From Cichorium intybus (lineage: Eukaryota; Streptophyta; Magnoliopsida; Asterales; Asteraceae): a stretch of DNA of 64,000 nt. Shown in pieces: positions 1 to 11,177 of the stretch. Where the stretch lies: positions 88,168,250 through 88,232,249 of the forward strand of contig CM042015.1 of NCBI GenBank assembly GCA_023525715.1, given 5' to 3'. Position numbers and translations under genes: made by a program. Under the pieces are notes generated by a model. It did no database searches, was not told the DNA's origin, and was given only the letters and a program-made list of their open reading frames with translations. Each line of letters begins with the position of its first letter. Position 1 is the stretch's first letter.

Positions 1-3000
1 GATTTGTAAATTGTGTTCTTTATGATTGTTAAAGTGAATTTTATGAGAATCACTTCAACCAAAGGTCCAGTTGGACAGGACTTTGGAATCATTTGACTTA
101 GAGTCACATGATGAATTGAGTGCTTAATAAAATTAATTGTGGCAAGAAAGGAATCGCCCAAAGATCCAATGGATAGGATTTTGGAATCAGTTGACTTGGA
201 GTCAGGTGATGATTGCATGTCTTGAACAATATTAACAAAATCATAAATTTACATGGAATTGTAAAGGTATTAAGATTTTGAGCAACAGACACATAAGTTA
301 CTGTGTATTGCTCGAATCTTCGAACAGAACACGATTAGTTATGCTTCATGATATTTGCCAAATGGTTTGACAAATATGGCTTCGTTTATCGGAATAAGTG
401 ATTGATTGGAACCTTGAAGTGTTCAAAGATTTCAAAGGAAGCATAAGATCAACAAAACCTGAGTAACAACATAGACTGAGAAAATGTTTCACAGTCTATC
501 CCCTTCCAAGAACACTAATGGTTATAATGTGTCTTAGGGAAGATGATGGAGCATTGATCGAAATAGTTTTGATCCTCGGTGTATAAGGTACACTGGATAA
601 ATTTCAATGAATTGAATATTCAACCAGTCATACTGCAGAAGCCATATTTCGACCACATCTTAGACTAAGTAGGTTATGTTGACACTGTCTGAAATGTAAA
701 GTTGGGATCATCCCACTAGTACATAGAAAGTCCAGGGTCATGTAGCATTAGTCTGAATCTCATGACAAGCCTGAAACTAATCAGCAATGTCGTTTCATTG
801 GCCACTCCGGTTATCCTTTGAAAGAAGAGTACTTTTTGAAAGAACTCAAGTTCTAAGGAAACAGTGGGAGTAAGAATAATTCTGAATGAGTTCAGGGATT
901 AGCCAAGTGAAAGAACCTTTAGTCACCACTGGGACTTGACCAGGAATTATATTCCTGTCAAACCTGACATACCCTCTCTTCGCTTGACCAGTAGTTATTG
1001 TCACTGTCATAAGGAATTATGATTTGGGTGATATACCGGGTAGTGGTAAAACACTAAAGATGGTATGGATAAGTAATCCGACTGCTGGAAGCATTGGTGA
1101 GCCCAGTTGCTGCCAAATAAGAGAACCTTACCGCGAGACACAGTCTATGTGACAGTTTGATTGATCTTTACAACTGGTCTAGGAACCAGTGGGAGTAATT
1201 GAATCATCAAAAAAGGGAACATAGAAATGTACTTATAGAACATCTGGTTGAATGAGTCATCACATGGAGTCAAGCAACTAATTCTGAGAGAAGCACTCTC
1301 AATAGAAGATGCAATCTGAGAGGATTCTGCGTGGCATAGTGTGAGTCGTTAGTGGAGCGTGTGTGGTTTACCGGCACACTAATAGGAACTCACATAGAGC
1401 ATGCCATTACAAAAGGTACATGGCCCCGGGATTCGTCCCATGGGCATCTCGCAAGAAAGGATATTCGGATTCTCAAAATAGGCCATAAGGTTTGGATTTT
1501 GTGAATAGCCTGAAAGATTTCCTTTAATATGTCGGAAAGGTTTGGATTTCGGTTTCGCAAAATGTGCCATAAGTTCTGGATTTTGTGAATAGTCCGAAAG
1601 AGTTATATAACGGTGTCAAAGCCTGTGGGAGTATCGTTGTTATCTCCTATCATTGTATGTGGGTTACATATTGGTTCTAGAAAACGTCTCTTATCATTAC
1701 AAAGTGTAATGACTTGGTGTTAAGAAACGGTTCGCTATGAAAGACTTTAAGAGATACAACATACTCAGGTGGTTGTGAACATCTATTAGATAGATCAGAA
1801 TTCTGCCAATATGATCTTAATGATATTCAAGATGCATAACCCCAGGAATGGAATTTTATGTCATTGCAAAGTGTAATGAATTGGCATGAAAGAAACAAAG
1901 AAGGTGCAGCATGCTCACGTAGTTCATAGACATCTATCAGATAGATGAGACTAACAGTATTGACTTAGCCGTTGAGAATATGATCTTGATGGGATTCAAG
2001 ATGCATAAGAAAGAGTCCCTGAAAGGAAATGGTTTCCGGAAATCATGACACAAAGATTATTGGTAATCTTAGGATTCCGAAAAGGCTTGGAATGAGATTA
2101 CATCAGGTTCCTCGAGCCTCTTGGACAAATCAGAAGTGTTATGAGCATATCCTGATGACTTAATGCTTAGAGCATTGTAAGTTGGATTCAGGATATTGCC
2201 TGGCTGAGAATACTGAATGGATTTTGAATAGACGTAAGAAATCATTGGGAAATGATTAGGGTGATCGATTTGAAAGGGTTTTCAAATAGTAATTGTTTAC
2301 ACCAGAACGTGGTGCTGTAGGACTTCATGGTTAAATAATTTCGTTGGTTTCTGATGGAGCGCGTGTGGTTCACCGATACATCATGACACCTCGAGATTGT
2401 CTTAGGGTGTAGTCATGTATACTAAAGACCCGAGAACCATGGGCAGTCACGGTACACATCACTGGAATGGAGTTGTGAGAGAGAATGACAAATGACAAAT
2501 TGAGATATCATCGGAAGAGTATCCGATAGGATCATCTGCAATAAAGTGTATAAGTGTTAGACGCTTGGATACAGAGAAAGAGTGAAAAGGTCATAGACAT
2601 AGATATAAAAGGCTTGAATTGAAAGTTTAAAAGAGAATAAGAAACCGATAATAGTTATGATAAATCCGACTTGGTGATTACCTCGTGGAGACTTGGTAAT
2701 AATCAGGAGTAGCTGCCAGTCAGATTTCATATTTCGCTTTTGCATGTTTACTTCCTGAGTAATTGGATTACTCAAATATCCACAGTCGCTCATACTCTTA
2801 GGGAGTAAGTATGAAGAAAGACTGTCATGAATTGGTTTGTAGATTGTCTAAGGAGTTAGACATAGCAATAAGATTGCTGCAACGTTCATGAGTACTTGGA
2901 AATGGAGATTTGAGTATTGGAAAAACCCACGCTCAATAGATTGCTTCATGGATTACATCACGAGCAATGTTGAGACGATAATATCTTATGGTCTTGAAGT

Positions 3001-3478
3001 GGAGAGATATGAGTTATAATTTGTAAGGCGGTTGCTCATTGATAGTACGAAAATGCATCGGTAACTCGGTGTTATAAAATGTGCTGTTGTGAGTGATTTG
3101 TCGGGTAAAAGATATAACATATGAGTCGAAGCTTATTCGTCCCATGACCCTGACGGGAAACAGATATCTGTTGGCCACTCGATGATTTTGAAGTTGACTG
3201 AAGTGCTGGCCAGCCAGGACTAAATTGATTCGTTCAATTAGAAGTCTAAAAGTCATAAGCAAAATCGGAAATCGGGAAACAGTGTCAGACAGAGATTGAT
3301 GTCAATCCATGTCTCATGTCTGAAATTATCTTGTTGGACGGAGGATCATTTGATCACTTATCTATGGACAGAACTGACTAGGTCAGAGTTCGGCAGCAGT
3401 TTCTAGGAAGCTACAGTTTGCTGATTAACTAGAGGTTAAATTGGTAATTATAGTCATAGACTTATCCAAGTGGGAGAC
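1..3478 (+). mobile_element. Decayed LTR-retrotransposon internal region (3' part)
   Basis: No usable reading frame is present. The assignment rests on its right edge, where a purine-rich tract (AAGTGGGAGAC, 3468-3478) abuts an LTR that begins TGTTGGATTAGG; this is the usual polypurine tract/3' LTR junction of plant Copia elements. The interior contains worn tandem repeats: a 99-bp pair (about 59-115 and 158-212), an 83-bp pair (about 1475-1521 and 1558-1604) and a 165-bp pair (about 1696-1838 and 1861-2008). The motif GAGCG(T/C)GTGTGGTT(T/C)ACCG recurs near 1354 and 2356. This looks like the long non-coding 3' region of a large Copia or LARD-type element. The left end lies outside the window. 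Confidence 0.55.
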
Positions 3479-4251
3479 TGTTGGATTAGGTGTCTAAGCC
3501 TTGACTAATAATTTGTATTTACCTAATTAATAGTAGCAAAGTCCATTTGGGTTGCCCTCATAGCTAGAGGTTTGGTAGAAAGTTCCGAAGAGAGAAAGAT
3601 TGATTTATTATGTGATTAATAAATCAATAGGAATTGAATAAATAGTTTATTAATATATTGAAGTGATAATATATTAATTAGAAACTATAGTAATTAATTA
3701 GAAATTAATCTGGAATTAATTGGATTTATATTGGTGATTAATTTGATTAATTAAAGGTGCAGGGGCTGAATTGTAATTATTCAATAATTTAGTAAGTGAC
3801 AATTTTGGCAGCTGGTGGTTGGCGAAAATATGGATAAGATAATCCATGATTTTCGAAAATAAGATTAGGATAAACAGGGTTTTGAATTGTAAGATAAAGG
3901 TTTATCTTATTTGAATTCAAAAAGGTTTATCTCTAAAGGCTTATCTGCAACCATTTGGAAAACTATAAATAGGGGTCCTGGGGAACCCTATTCTGCGCCA
4001 ATTTTCTCTCCTCCCTCTCTCTGGATTTCGTCCACCTCCTGCTCCCTGGGTGTGATCTCATTTGAGGCAAGACACTTGTGCTGCTTAGCTTGCAAGAAAC
4101 AACTAAAGGTTAGTTTTTCTATTTTATTCTTTTAGTTAATTTTTGTTTTGCCTTTAGGAATTAGTTACATGTTCAAAGTAAGAAAACATAGATCCAATCT
4201 AGGTTGCATGTGAACTTAGGGTTTTAGTTCATAGATTTGCAAAAAACCTTT
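3479..4251 (+). repeat. Copia-type LTR, 3' end lost
   Basis: The LTR starts with TGTTGGATTAGG directly after the polypurine tract. It holds a promoter-like segment with a TATA box (CTATAAATAGG at about 3961) followed by a C/T-rich leader. No terminal CA can be assigned, because near 4251 the sequence runs into the truncated LTR of a second, unrelated element. It is either the 3' LTR of the upstream relic or a recombined LTR. Confidence 0.6.
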
Positions 4252-4487
4252 CAAATATCTTCCTTGTTCATATTGAATTTCATTCACATTCTCATGCCTA
4301 TAAATACAAGGCTGCATAACTCACCCATTGTACCACACCACAACAATGTAGTTGAATATAAATTCCTAGTTAAGCGCCGTGGACGTAGGTCAGTTTTGGA
4401 CCGAACCACGTTAAATTCTTGTGTTCTTAATTTGTGAGCTGAGTGTGTGAGTTTAGTATTCGTATGCTAAGTGTCTCGATCCTTACA
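4252..4487 (+). repeat. 5' LTR (truncated)
   Basis: It matches 6419-6655 almost base for base, apart from a few substitutions such as TTAAGCGCC against TTACCCGCC. About 102 bp of the LTR's 5' end is missing. Confidence 0.8.
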
Positions 4488-4489
4488 AG

Positions 4490-4501
4490 TGGTATCAGAG
4501 C
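4490..4501 (+). other. Primer-binding site (tRNA-iMet type)
   Basis: TGGTATCAGAGC lies two bases after the LTR end at 4487. It is the standard plant Copia minus-strand priming site. Confidence 0.85.
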
Positions 4502-4800
4502 CTTGGTATAGCTCCAGAGAGTGATTTTCTGTTTTTGGGTCGAAAATTTTTTGTCTCAAAAACGATTTTGGTTTACGCCGTCGAAAAGGTCTCGTTCCGC
4601 AGATTCCGAAAATATATTTTTTCGAATTTTTTGAGCGTCGGAAGACCTCCAAATCACCGGTCAAAGTTGGTCAAAACTCGCCGGAAAGTTGGCCGGAAAA
4701 ACCAGTTCACCGGAGAAGACGACACTGTAGCGCCGGAGTCCGCCGGAGAAGACGACACTGTAGCGGTTCCTGTAGCAGTACTGTAGCAGATTTCCAGAAA

Positions 4801-4965
4801 TTGCAAAACTGGTCCCTGAACTTCAGGAAAATTGCAGTTTGGTCCCTGAACTTCGAGAAAATTGTGGTTTAGTCCCTGAACTTCAGGAAAATTGCAGTTT
4901 GGTCCCTCAACTTTGTCAAAGTCGCAAAACAGTCACTCAAACATTTGTTTTGGGCAGTTTAGCCA
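4801..4965 (+). repeat. GGTCCCTGAACTT iterated motif
   Basis: Four to five diverged copies of a roughly 33-bp unit, (AAATTGCAGTTTGGTCCCTG)AACTT-like, in the leader of the non-autonomous LTR element. They are related in style to the 'TTTGGTCC-TGT-GTTT' repeats elsewhere in the window. Confidence 0.6.
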
Positions 4966-5602
4966 GAAAATAATTTGGGTGGGGATTATATTTTGCAAAT
5001 AACGAGCCAAGAACAGTTGAATCAAAATTCTATTTAATCGGTGAAGAACAGTTGAACTCAGAATAAATTTAAAGAAATCGAAAACCAGTGCCAACAGCGT
5101 TTGTCGGGTTTTGTCGATTCAGTTTCTGATTCTCAGTTCGGTATTCCGCTGTAGTTTAAATAGGTTGATTATTTAACAGAGTTCAGAAGAACAGTCGTTA
5201 AGTTCAGACAAGGCTTCGTTTAGTGAAGATTGAAAAGTTGGTGGAAGATGCAGATTGAGGCTTTATGTGTCAGAAAGTTCAAGATGTGGTATTGGTAAAG
5301 GGAGAAAATTAGAGAATTACAGAAGATCAGACGTTCAGACAAATCCAGCGATGATCAGAGTTTCAGGGGTTCAAGAACAGATCATGGGATGAACAGATCA
5401 AGTAATTAAGAGAAAATCCGTTTTCGGTAGATCCAGCAGTGATTAGAAAGTCAGCAGACTTAGGTGTAATCATGGGATCAGAAAGTTCGGTGTTATTCAT
5501 AACGTTGAGGTGTGGATATTCTTTAGAGTCGATGTCCAAATAGAGGAAATTCTGCTTCTGAGAATGTGTATGGGTTTGATGCATTGGGACTCAGTGGAAG
5601 GC

Positions 5603-5836
5603 AGTGAAGACTCTTGGGTCAAGAATTCTGGTGCTTCATTTCACGCTACCCACAGCAGTGAAGCACTGCAGAATCTGAAAGTTGGAGACTTTGGAAAAGT
5701 AAGACTTGTGAACGATGAATGTTCGCTGTATATGGTCGTATTACCTTCTGAGGGAGTGACCGTCCCAGTTCAGAAGAGAAACAAAGTCCGGTTCACAGAA
5801 TCTCATGGGCAGAAGATGGTAACCTTTTGCAAGTAG
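5603..5836 (+). pseudogene. Copia aspartic-protease remnant
   Basis: The frame at 5510-5836 contains SWVKNSGASFHATHS, followed by GDFGKVRLVNDE. This is the region around the active site of Copia pol protease, where the family has WxxDSGASxH. The catalytic aspartate position reads asparagine here (NSGAS), so the fragment could not be active even if made. No gag or zinc knuckle precedes it and no integrase follows. The frame after about residue 90 is unrelated. It is the only coding trace in the 4252-6655 element and shows that the element derives from a full Copia ancestor. Confidence 0.65.
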
Positions 5837-6316
5837 GAAGCCTTGAGCTACAAGGAAGATTCAGGTTGAACGAGCATGGAAAGGTTCAGAAAAATCAGTC
5901 GAAGGATATTGTGGCAATGAGAGCACAGAGTATTGTTTCAGTTGCAGGGTTTTGCAACAGTGGGAGCATAGGTCGTGTTTCAATCATAGGTCCAGGACGA
6001 CAGTGGATTTAGAACCAGTTTTCAGCTGTAAAAGCCTCTCCGGTTTTGATAACTTGCTAAATATGGTGAGTGTTGTTGTTTGTTCTCAGATTGTTTCAGG
6101 ATTCGGTAGTTCGTTTTCAGTGGGAGCCGATAGGGACAGAGAACGGGTCAAGGGCAGTTTAAGTCATGACGAACATGTTGAAACTCATGGGAGTTTTAAC
6201 GGGCCTTTCAGGTTAACTGATGAGAAGGCCGGAGTAACTAAGAAGGAGTTTACGGAAATACAAAAGCCACAGTTGAAGCACAGATGAAGATTGTTCCGTG
6301 GCTTCAAGTGGGAGAT

Positions 6317-6655
6317 TGTTGAGTGTGAAGCCACTCTTGTGGTTTGTCAAAGATTGTTACGTGAAAGTTTGAATGAAGATTTCAAAGGTAGGAAGATTTG
6401 GTAGCCTCTTTTGTTGAAGACAATATCTTCCTTGTTCATATTGAATTTAATTCACATTCTCATGCCTATAAATACAAGGCTGCATAACTCACCCATTGTA
6501 CCACACCACAACAATGTAGTTGAATATAAATTCCTAGTTACCCGCCGTGGACGTAGGTCAGTTTTGGACCGAACCACGTTAAATTCTTGTGTTCTTAATT
6601 TGTGAGCTGAGTGTGTGAGTTTAGTGTTCGTATGTTAAGTGTCTCGATCCTAACA
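6317..6655 (+). repeat. 3' LTR (complete, 339 bp)
   Basis: It begins TGTTGAGTG after a polypurine tract and ends CCTAACA. The next bases (CTTCCAGTTACAATG) are UTP13-copy exon sequence. Confidence 0.8.
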
Positions 6656-8652
6656 CTTCCAGTTACAATGAGTGTTCTTCCAGATGTTGTTGTACATGTA
6701 TCAAGACATAACATAATGTCTGTGTGTCCTGCCAATACATAAGAACATGACATTGAGGAAAGATCATACACTCGAACCTGCAAGTAAACAACATTAATAA
6801 GAAATTAAGAATGCAGATGAAAAAACAAATCCCATATTTGTGTAGGTCAAAGATTAATAATCATTGAAAAATGCATGTGGGTGTAGCAATGAAGTCAGGG
6901 TTAATTCGAAGAAAGCCCTTGAATTGACACATTTTTTGGAAAAGGCACGGTCTTTTCAATTTTACATAGAATATATATTTGAAAATCTGGCTGTAAATAT
7001 ATAAATTATGCGATTTTTTAATTTTGGTAGCATCAGTATGTTGCGTGTTGCAGATGAAGATGAACCACAAAAGATCAATAAGATATTTTTGATTTGTGAA
7101 GGAATGATTTTTTTAAACCAACATAGGGACATGTCAAGTTAACTGGACAATTTTTAATCTGCTGATATATATAAAAATATATAAATATATAAAAGGCTGT
7201 CCAGACCAAAAAACATTTGTAAAAGAGACCAGATTCGGGCAACATGTAAATTTATATATATACAGTCAGCTTTCAAATAAATAAAGAACTGTCCTGTAAA
7301 CTTGACATGTCATAAATAGATTAAAGTTGTACAGGCTTTCTTGAAATGAACCCTTTTATGAAATTCCACATCAGCATCTGTATGTGTTCAATGGGTAAAG
7401 AAGGGTTAAAATAACAAGTTTCCTCACACTTATGGGTTTTAAATGAAAGAAAAAGAACATCTTTTTCAAACAAAAAAAAGAAGTTAAAATGCAGGGGCAT
7501 TCTTGGAAATAAAGTAGGATGTTATAACAAACAAATGAATGAAAGTATGTAGGTCAAAGATCAATAATCTTGCCAGTTCATGTCCACTATCTCTTCATTG
7601 TACCCCACAAGTCTTTTGTCAAGATTCAAATGAAAATTTCCTTCAGGACTTTTGGTTGGTGAATAGAAGAGAAATTCTTCGTCAATAGTGCCACATAACA
7701 ACCCTTGACTAGAAGGCAACATCATAGCAGATGTAAACCCTCTTTTTGCTTCCTCTTCATCTTCTTTATTGACAGTAACATCTGAAGATGATTGTTGAAA
7801 TAGGCAGACTGCACTGTTTCAATTCAAAAGTACAAATATTATATAATTATGAATTATGAATCCCACTATTTTGTGTTAAATATATCACTACACTTACAAT
7901 TCTTCAGTATTAAATATATCACTACACTTACAATTCTTCATTAAACTAACATTTTTATGTTAAATATATCACTACACTTACAATTCTTCAGTATTAAAGA
8001 CACTTGATTTGTTACCTGAAAAGTGACAATTAACATTGATTTTATAAATGTGCGCAGTCAACACACACTTGTAAAATCTTTATGTTACATATGTCAATAA
8101 AACAACATTTTTTATGCCACTTAGATCCCTATGCTAACATTTTTATGTTATAACTTTAAAGGTAGTTTAGTTTTATATATTTTAGAGAATAAAATCCCTT
8201 ACCCATGAGAATTCCATATCCGTACAATTCCATGTTCACCAACAGTCAAAATTTGGAATGATGACTGATAAGTTTTCTTTCCTTTCAGACATAAAGCAAA
8301 AGGAGACGAAGTACCAATAACACATACACCTTCAATTGCCTCATTTGTAGGCACACTCATCTTGCAACTGTAGTCATGTAGGTCCCACAAGTTTACAACC
8401 TGAAGTTTTTTCATTACATAAGTTTTCAATAAAACAAATACTAGTCAAATAAATATCAGAAAACACAAACATATCACAAGTTAACGCATGCCTGATCCCT
8501 ACCACCACTTAACAAAGTCCATCCATCTTTTGTTACTGCAATTGAAGTCACTGTTGATGTCTCTCTAAAGTTGCAACACATTTCTTGCTTCAAAGATCCC
8601 AAACACGTTCAGTTGTATCATCACTTGCAGAAAAAAGCTAACAGAGAAAATA
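6653..8652 (-). pseudogene. UTP13/TORMOZ partial duplicate, pseudogene
   Basis: This is a diverged genomic copy of 18682-20160, which is exons 6 to 3 of the intact UTP13 gene on the same strand, with introns retained; it is therefore a DNA-level duplication and not a retrocopy. Exon remnants lie near 6656-6777 (exon 6), 7595-7815 (exon 5), 8211-8400 (exon 4) and 8494-8636 (exon 3). Disabling changes are visible: about 54 bp is missing at the exon 5/intron 5 junction near 7599, and 4 bp (CCGA in the parent) is lost near 8555, which shifts the frame. About 540 bp that is not in the parent (about 6845-7384) sits in intron 5. One intron has gained two extra copies of a roughly 30-bp unit (7870-7995). 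Exons 1-2 and everything after exon 6 are absent, and the left edge is the LTR end at 6655. Confidence 0.9.
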
Positions 8653-9250
8653 GTACCTCCGCGCGTTACGGCGGAAAATATATGTATATACAATAACAAA
8701 GAACGATGCATAATACAAATGAACTATACAGACCAAAACTATAATTAATGCATAAAAACTACACGGTCTTAAAAAATCATGCATAAAAAATGAAGACATC
8801 AAAAATTTTAAAAAAAAAATCCGGAAGAAAAATTAATTTTGTAAAAACCAATTCATAAAAAACTAAATTGAAAAATAACAAAAAAAAATTGTGCATAATT
8901 CAAATAAATATACGGACCAAAAGTGTAATTAATGTATAAAAACTACAATGTGGTAAAAAAAATCATGCATAAAAACGGAAATATAAAAAGTTGTTGAAAA
9001 TTTATTCGGAAAAAAATTATAAAAACGAATTCATATAAAATTAAATTGAAAAAAATAAAATAAAAGAATTCATATAAAACTAAATTGAAAAAAATGAAAT
9101 AAAAAGATTGTAAAGGGATTAAAATATTAAAATAAAATTAATTTTCAAAAAGGTAACATATAATAAGTTGAAAAAATTAATTTTCAAAAAGGAAACATAT
9201 AAATAATAAAACCTAATTTATCATTAAAAAAACATTACATTAAAAAAATT
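8653..9250. repeat. A-rich non-coding repeat headed by GCGCGTTACGGCGG
   Basis: It begins directly at the end of the UTP13-copy homology with CCTCCGCGCGTTACGGCGG, followed by about 550 bp of very A-rich sequence with repeated CATAAAAACTACA and GGAAAAAAATTATAAAAACG-like phrases. The same architecture starts at 21764. There are no ORFs and no clear ends. A Helitron-like or other non-autonomous origin is possible, but nothing decisive is visible. Confidence 0.4.
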
Positions 9251-9252
9251 AT

Positions 9253-9415
9253 ATACTCACGGTTGGGGTTTGAAGGTGGGATACTCACGAGGGGACGAGT
9301 TTAATTTGAATGGATCATACTCACGGTTGGGGTTTGAAGGTAGGATACTCATGAGGGGCCGAGTTTAATTTGAATGGATCATACTCCTTGTTGGGTTTGA
9401 AGGTGGTGTGTTTGG
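9253..9415. repeat. 64-bp tandem repeat, about 2.5 copies
   Basis: Units start at 9253, 9317 and 9381 (ATACTCACGGTTGGGGTTTG...). The first two are about 95% alike and the third is truncated. Confidence 0.85.
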
Positions 9416-9626
9416 ATTTTGATTCATAATAAAATAGTTGTATGAATTAGATAAAAAAAGATGTTGAAAGTGTGTAGTATTGAGGTAAATAATTGGATTT
9501 ATATAGTGTAAATGTTGGTAAATTAAAAAAGGTAAAAAAAATTTTGAAAAAGAGTTGTTCAACGGCTAGTGAGATTTCATTGGTCGTGGTCTACCGTGAA
9601 CCGGGTCACTTGGCATCAGGAATTTA

Positions 9627-9669
9627 CCCATCACGGTGCACACGGGTCAGTGTGCACGACCGTGATGGG
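9627..9669. repeat. Long GC-rich hairpin
   Basis: Arm CCCATCACGGTGCACAC (9627-9643) pairs with GTGTGCAC + GAC + CGTGATGGG (9650-9669) across a 6-nt loop, with a 3-nt bulge. It lies in a GC-rich island (9560-9720) inside AT-rich DNA. The flanks suggest a small MITE, but its outer ends are not defined. Confidence 0.55.
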
Positions 9670-9734
9670 GTGCCGCATCAGCATCACGGACTCCCCGTGA
9701 CGAGTACTCCGGAAAGTCTAATCGTATTTTGATA

Positions 9735-10132
9735 AGATAACCTTTTAATCGTATTTTTATAAAATATCTATAATATTTTTTTCCATCGATTGATATTGTT
9801 AATTATATCAATTTAATATAGGTCAGAGTTTTATGAAAATCATTATAATTTAAAATAATTTCAATATAATCATATGGTTTTAGTCTTCAAATACTTTCTA
9901 GCATTTTTGGCCCGAATAAACAACTATTTTACCAAAATCATCCTTTCTTTCTCTCTCACTAATAGCAAGAGGCAAAAAGGCATGCCCGTACAAATGAATA
10001 CATGATTATCTTCACATATGAATAGTGATATATGTTGGTACAATTTTGATTTGAATATGAGATATGTTCTTTAAATATTTGATATGAATTATTTATAGTG
10101 AAACATGTTATTCAAATAATAATATAAATATT
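9735..10132. other. AT-rich spacer, no gene seen
   Basis: Low-complexity AT-rich sequence with no open frame, RNA gene or repeat end that can be supported. Confidence 0.5.
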
Positions 10133-10140
10133 TATGTAAC

Positions 10141-10486
10141 TAGGGATGAGTATGGGTCTGGACCCCGACAGAACCAGCCCGAGCCCCGAAGAAGTGAGAA
10201 CCGATTTAGTAGGAAACAGAGAACCGTGAACCAAATTGAATACCCTCGGCTCCGGTTCCTCTCGGTTTCGGTTTTGGTTCCAATTTCGATTCTGATTCCG
10301 GTTCGGTTATACAAGGAAGTGTGCTATTAAGGGATGTCTTCAGTTTTGGACCCGGCCTGAACCGGACAAAGGACCGAGAACCGGTTTAATGGGAAATGGA
10401 GAACCGGACCGAATACACGATGTTGGTTCCTGTCCGGTTCTGGTTTCGGTATCGGTCTGATTCTTTGGGTCAAATGTTCATCCCTA
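10141..10486. mobile_element. Small hAT-like element with ACCGGTT-type interior
   Basis: Ends are TAGGGATGAG at the left and TTCATCCCTA at the right, which form a terminal inverted repeat of about 9 bp. The flanking 8-mers TATGTAAC (10133-10140) and CATATAAC (10487-10494) agree at 6 of 8 positions, consistent with an aged hAT target duplication. The interior is built from repeated GAACCG/CGGTTC phrases. There is no transposase, so it is non-autonomous. It belongs with the elements at 43058, 46503, 58031, 62263 and 63410. Confidence 0.7.
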
Positions 10487-10494
10487 CATATAAC

Positions 10495-10836
10495 ATTGTA
10501 CATGAGTAATTATTGATTTCAAAATATTTAAATACTCAAATAAAATATCTAGGAAATATGAGACATGTTCATTGAATTGGAAGGAAGAAAACCATGACAA
10601 ATTTGTACCAAAAAAATAAAGATAGGCTATGATCCTTGTTAAAGAATATGCACGTATCTTCACAATATCTATTATCCTTGTTAAAATCTTAAAGTAAAGA
10701 AAATAAAAAACAATTGTACCTATAAATCACAATTTAACCCATTTATATAGCTTGATAAGCACTACCTAAGCACAATTCAATATTTAATCTCATATTGTCT
10801 CATAATAAATTTTACCCTAAATGAGTCATATATGAT
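10495..10836. other. AT-rich spacer, no gene seen
   Basis: Nothing supportable was found between the hAT-like element and the Copia target site. Confidence 0.5.
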
Positions 10837-10841
10837 AATAC
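10837..10841. other. Target-site duplication AATAC (left)
   Basis: A perfect match to AATAC at 15547-15551; together they bracket the Copia element. Confidence 0.9.
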
Positions 10842-10972
10842 TGTTAGCCTAATAAGGTTTTTGGGTTTGGGCCTTATTTAGCCTTCTAGTTGTTTTTAGC
10901 CTTTTAGCCCTTTGTATATATGCTTTCCTTCCTTTGTATTTTAGGTTAAGAACTATATAATCAATCTAATGT
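10842..10972 (+). repeat. 5' LTR, 3' part deleted
   Basis: It matches 15351-15481 nearly perfectly and then stops. The 65 bp present at 15482-15546 has no counterpart here, and no TGGTATCAGAGC-like primer site follows. Confidence 0.9.
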
Positions 10973-11177
10973 CAAGAAGGTTATTTTTACTGTTAGTTTG
11001 TTTGTTCGATTTGGTTTTCTGATTCGCTTAGTATTCTGGGTTGCTACTGTTTTCTTGAGAAGCTGCTATTCTGGGTTGGTTCTTTGATATTGAGGGTTTT
11101 AATTGTTGCTGCTATTATTGGCTTGTTCATCTGCATAAGGACGATTTGATATATTTGCTTGACTGTTTATTGACATT

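Larger units (their letters stand above)
4252..6655 (+). mobile_element. Non-autonomous Copia-type LTR retrotransposon, 5'-truncated
   Basis: Two LTR copies flank a 1.8 kb internal region. The 3' LTR (6317-6655, TGTTGAGTG...CCTAACA) is complete at 339 bp. The 5' LTR (4252-4487) matches only its last 236 bp. The primer-binding site follows directly (TGGTATCAGAGC, 4490-4501, complementary to initiator tRNA-Met), and the polypurine tract CAAGTGGGAGAT lies just before 6317. The interior keeps only a scrap of the pol protease and no integrase, reverse transcriptase or RNase H, so it depended on other elements to move. No target duplication is found: the left end has been cut into another LTR, and the right end sits inside an exon of a duplicated UTP13 copy. 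Confidence 0.8.

Noticed and set aside
1379..3262. Minus-strand frames of 63, 78 and 82 residues
   Set aside because: They match no family and lie in a decayed LTR-element interior; they are chance frames.
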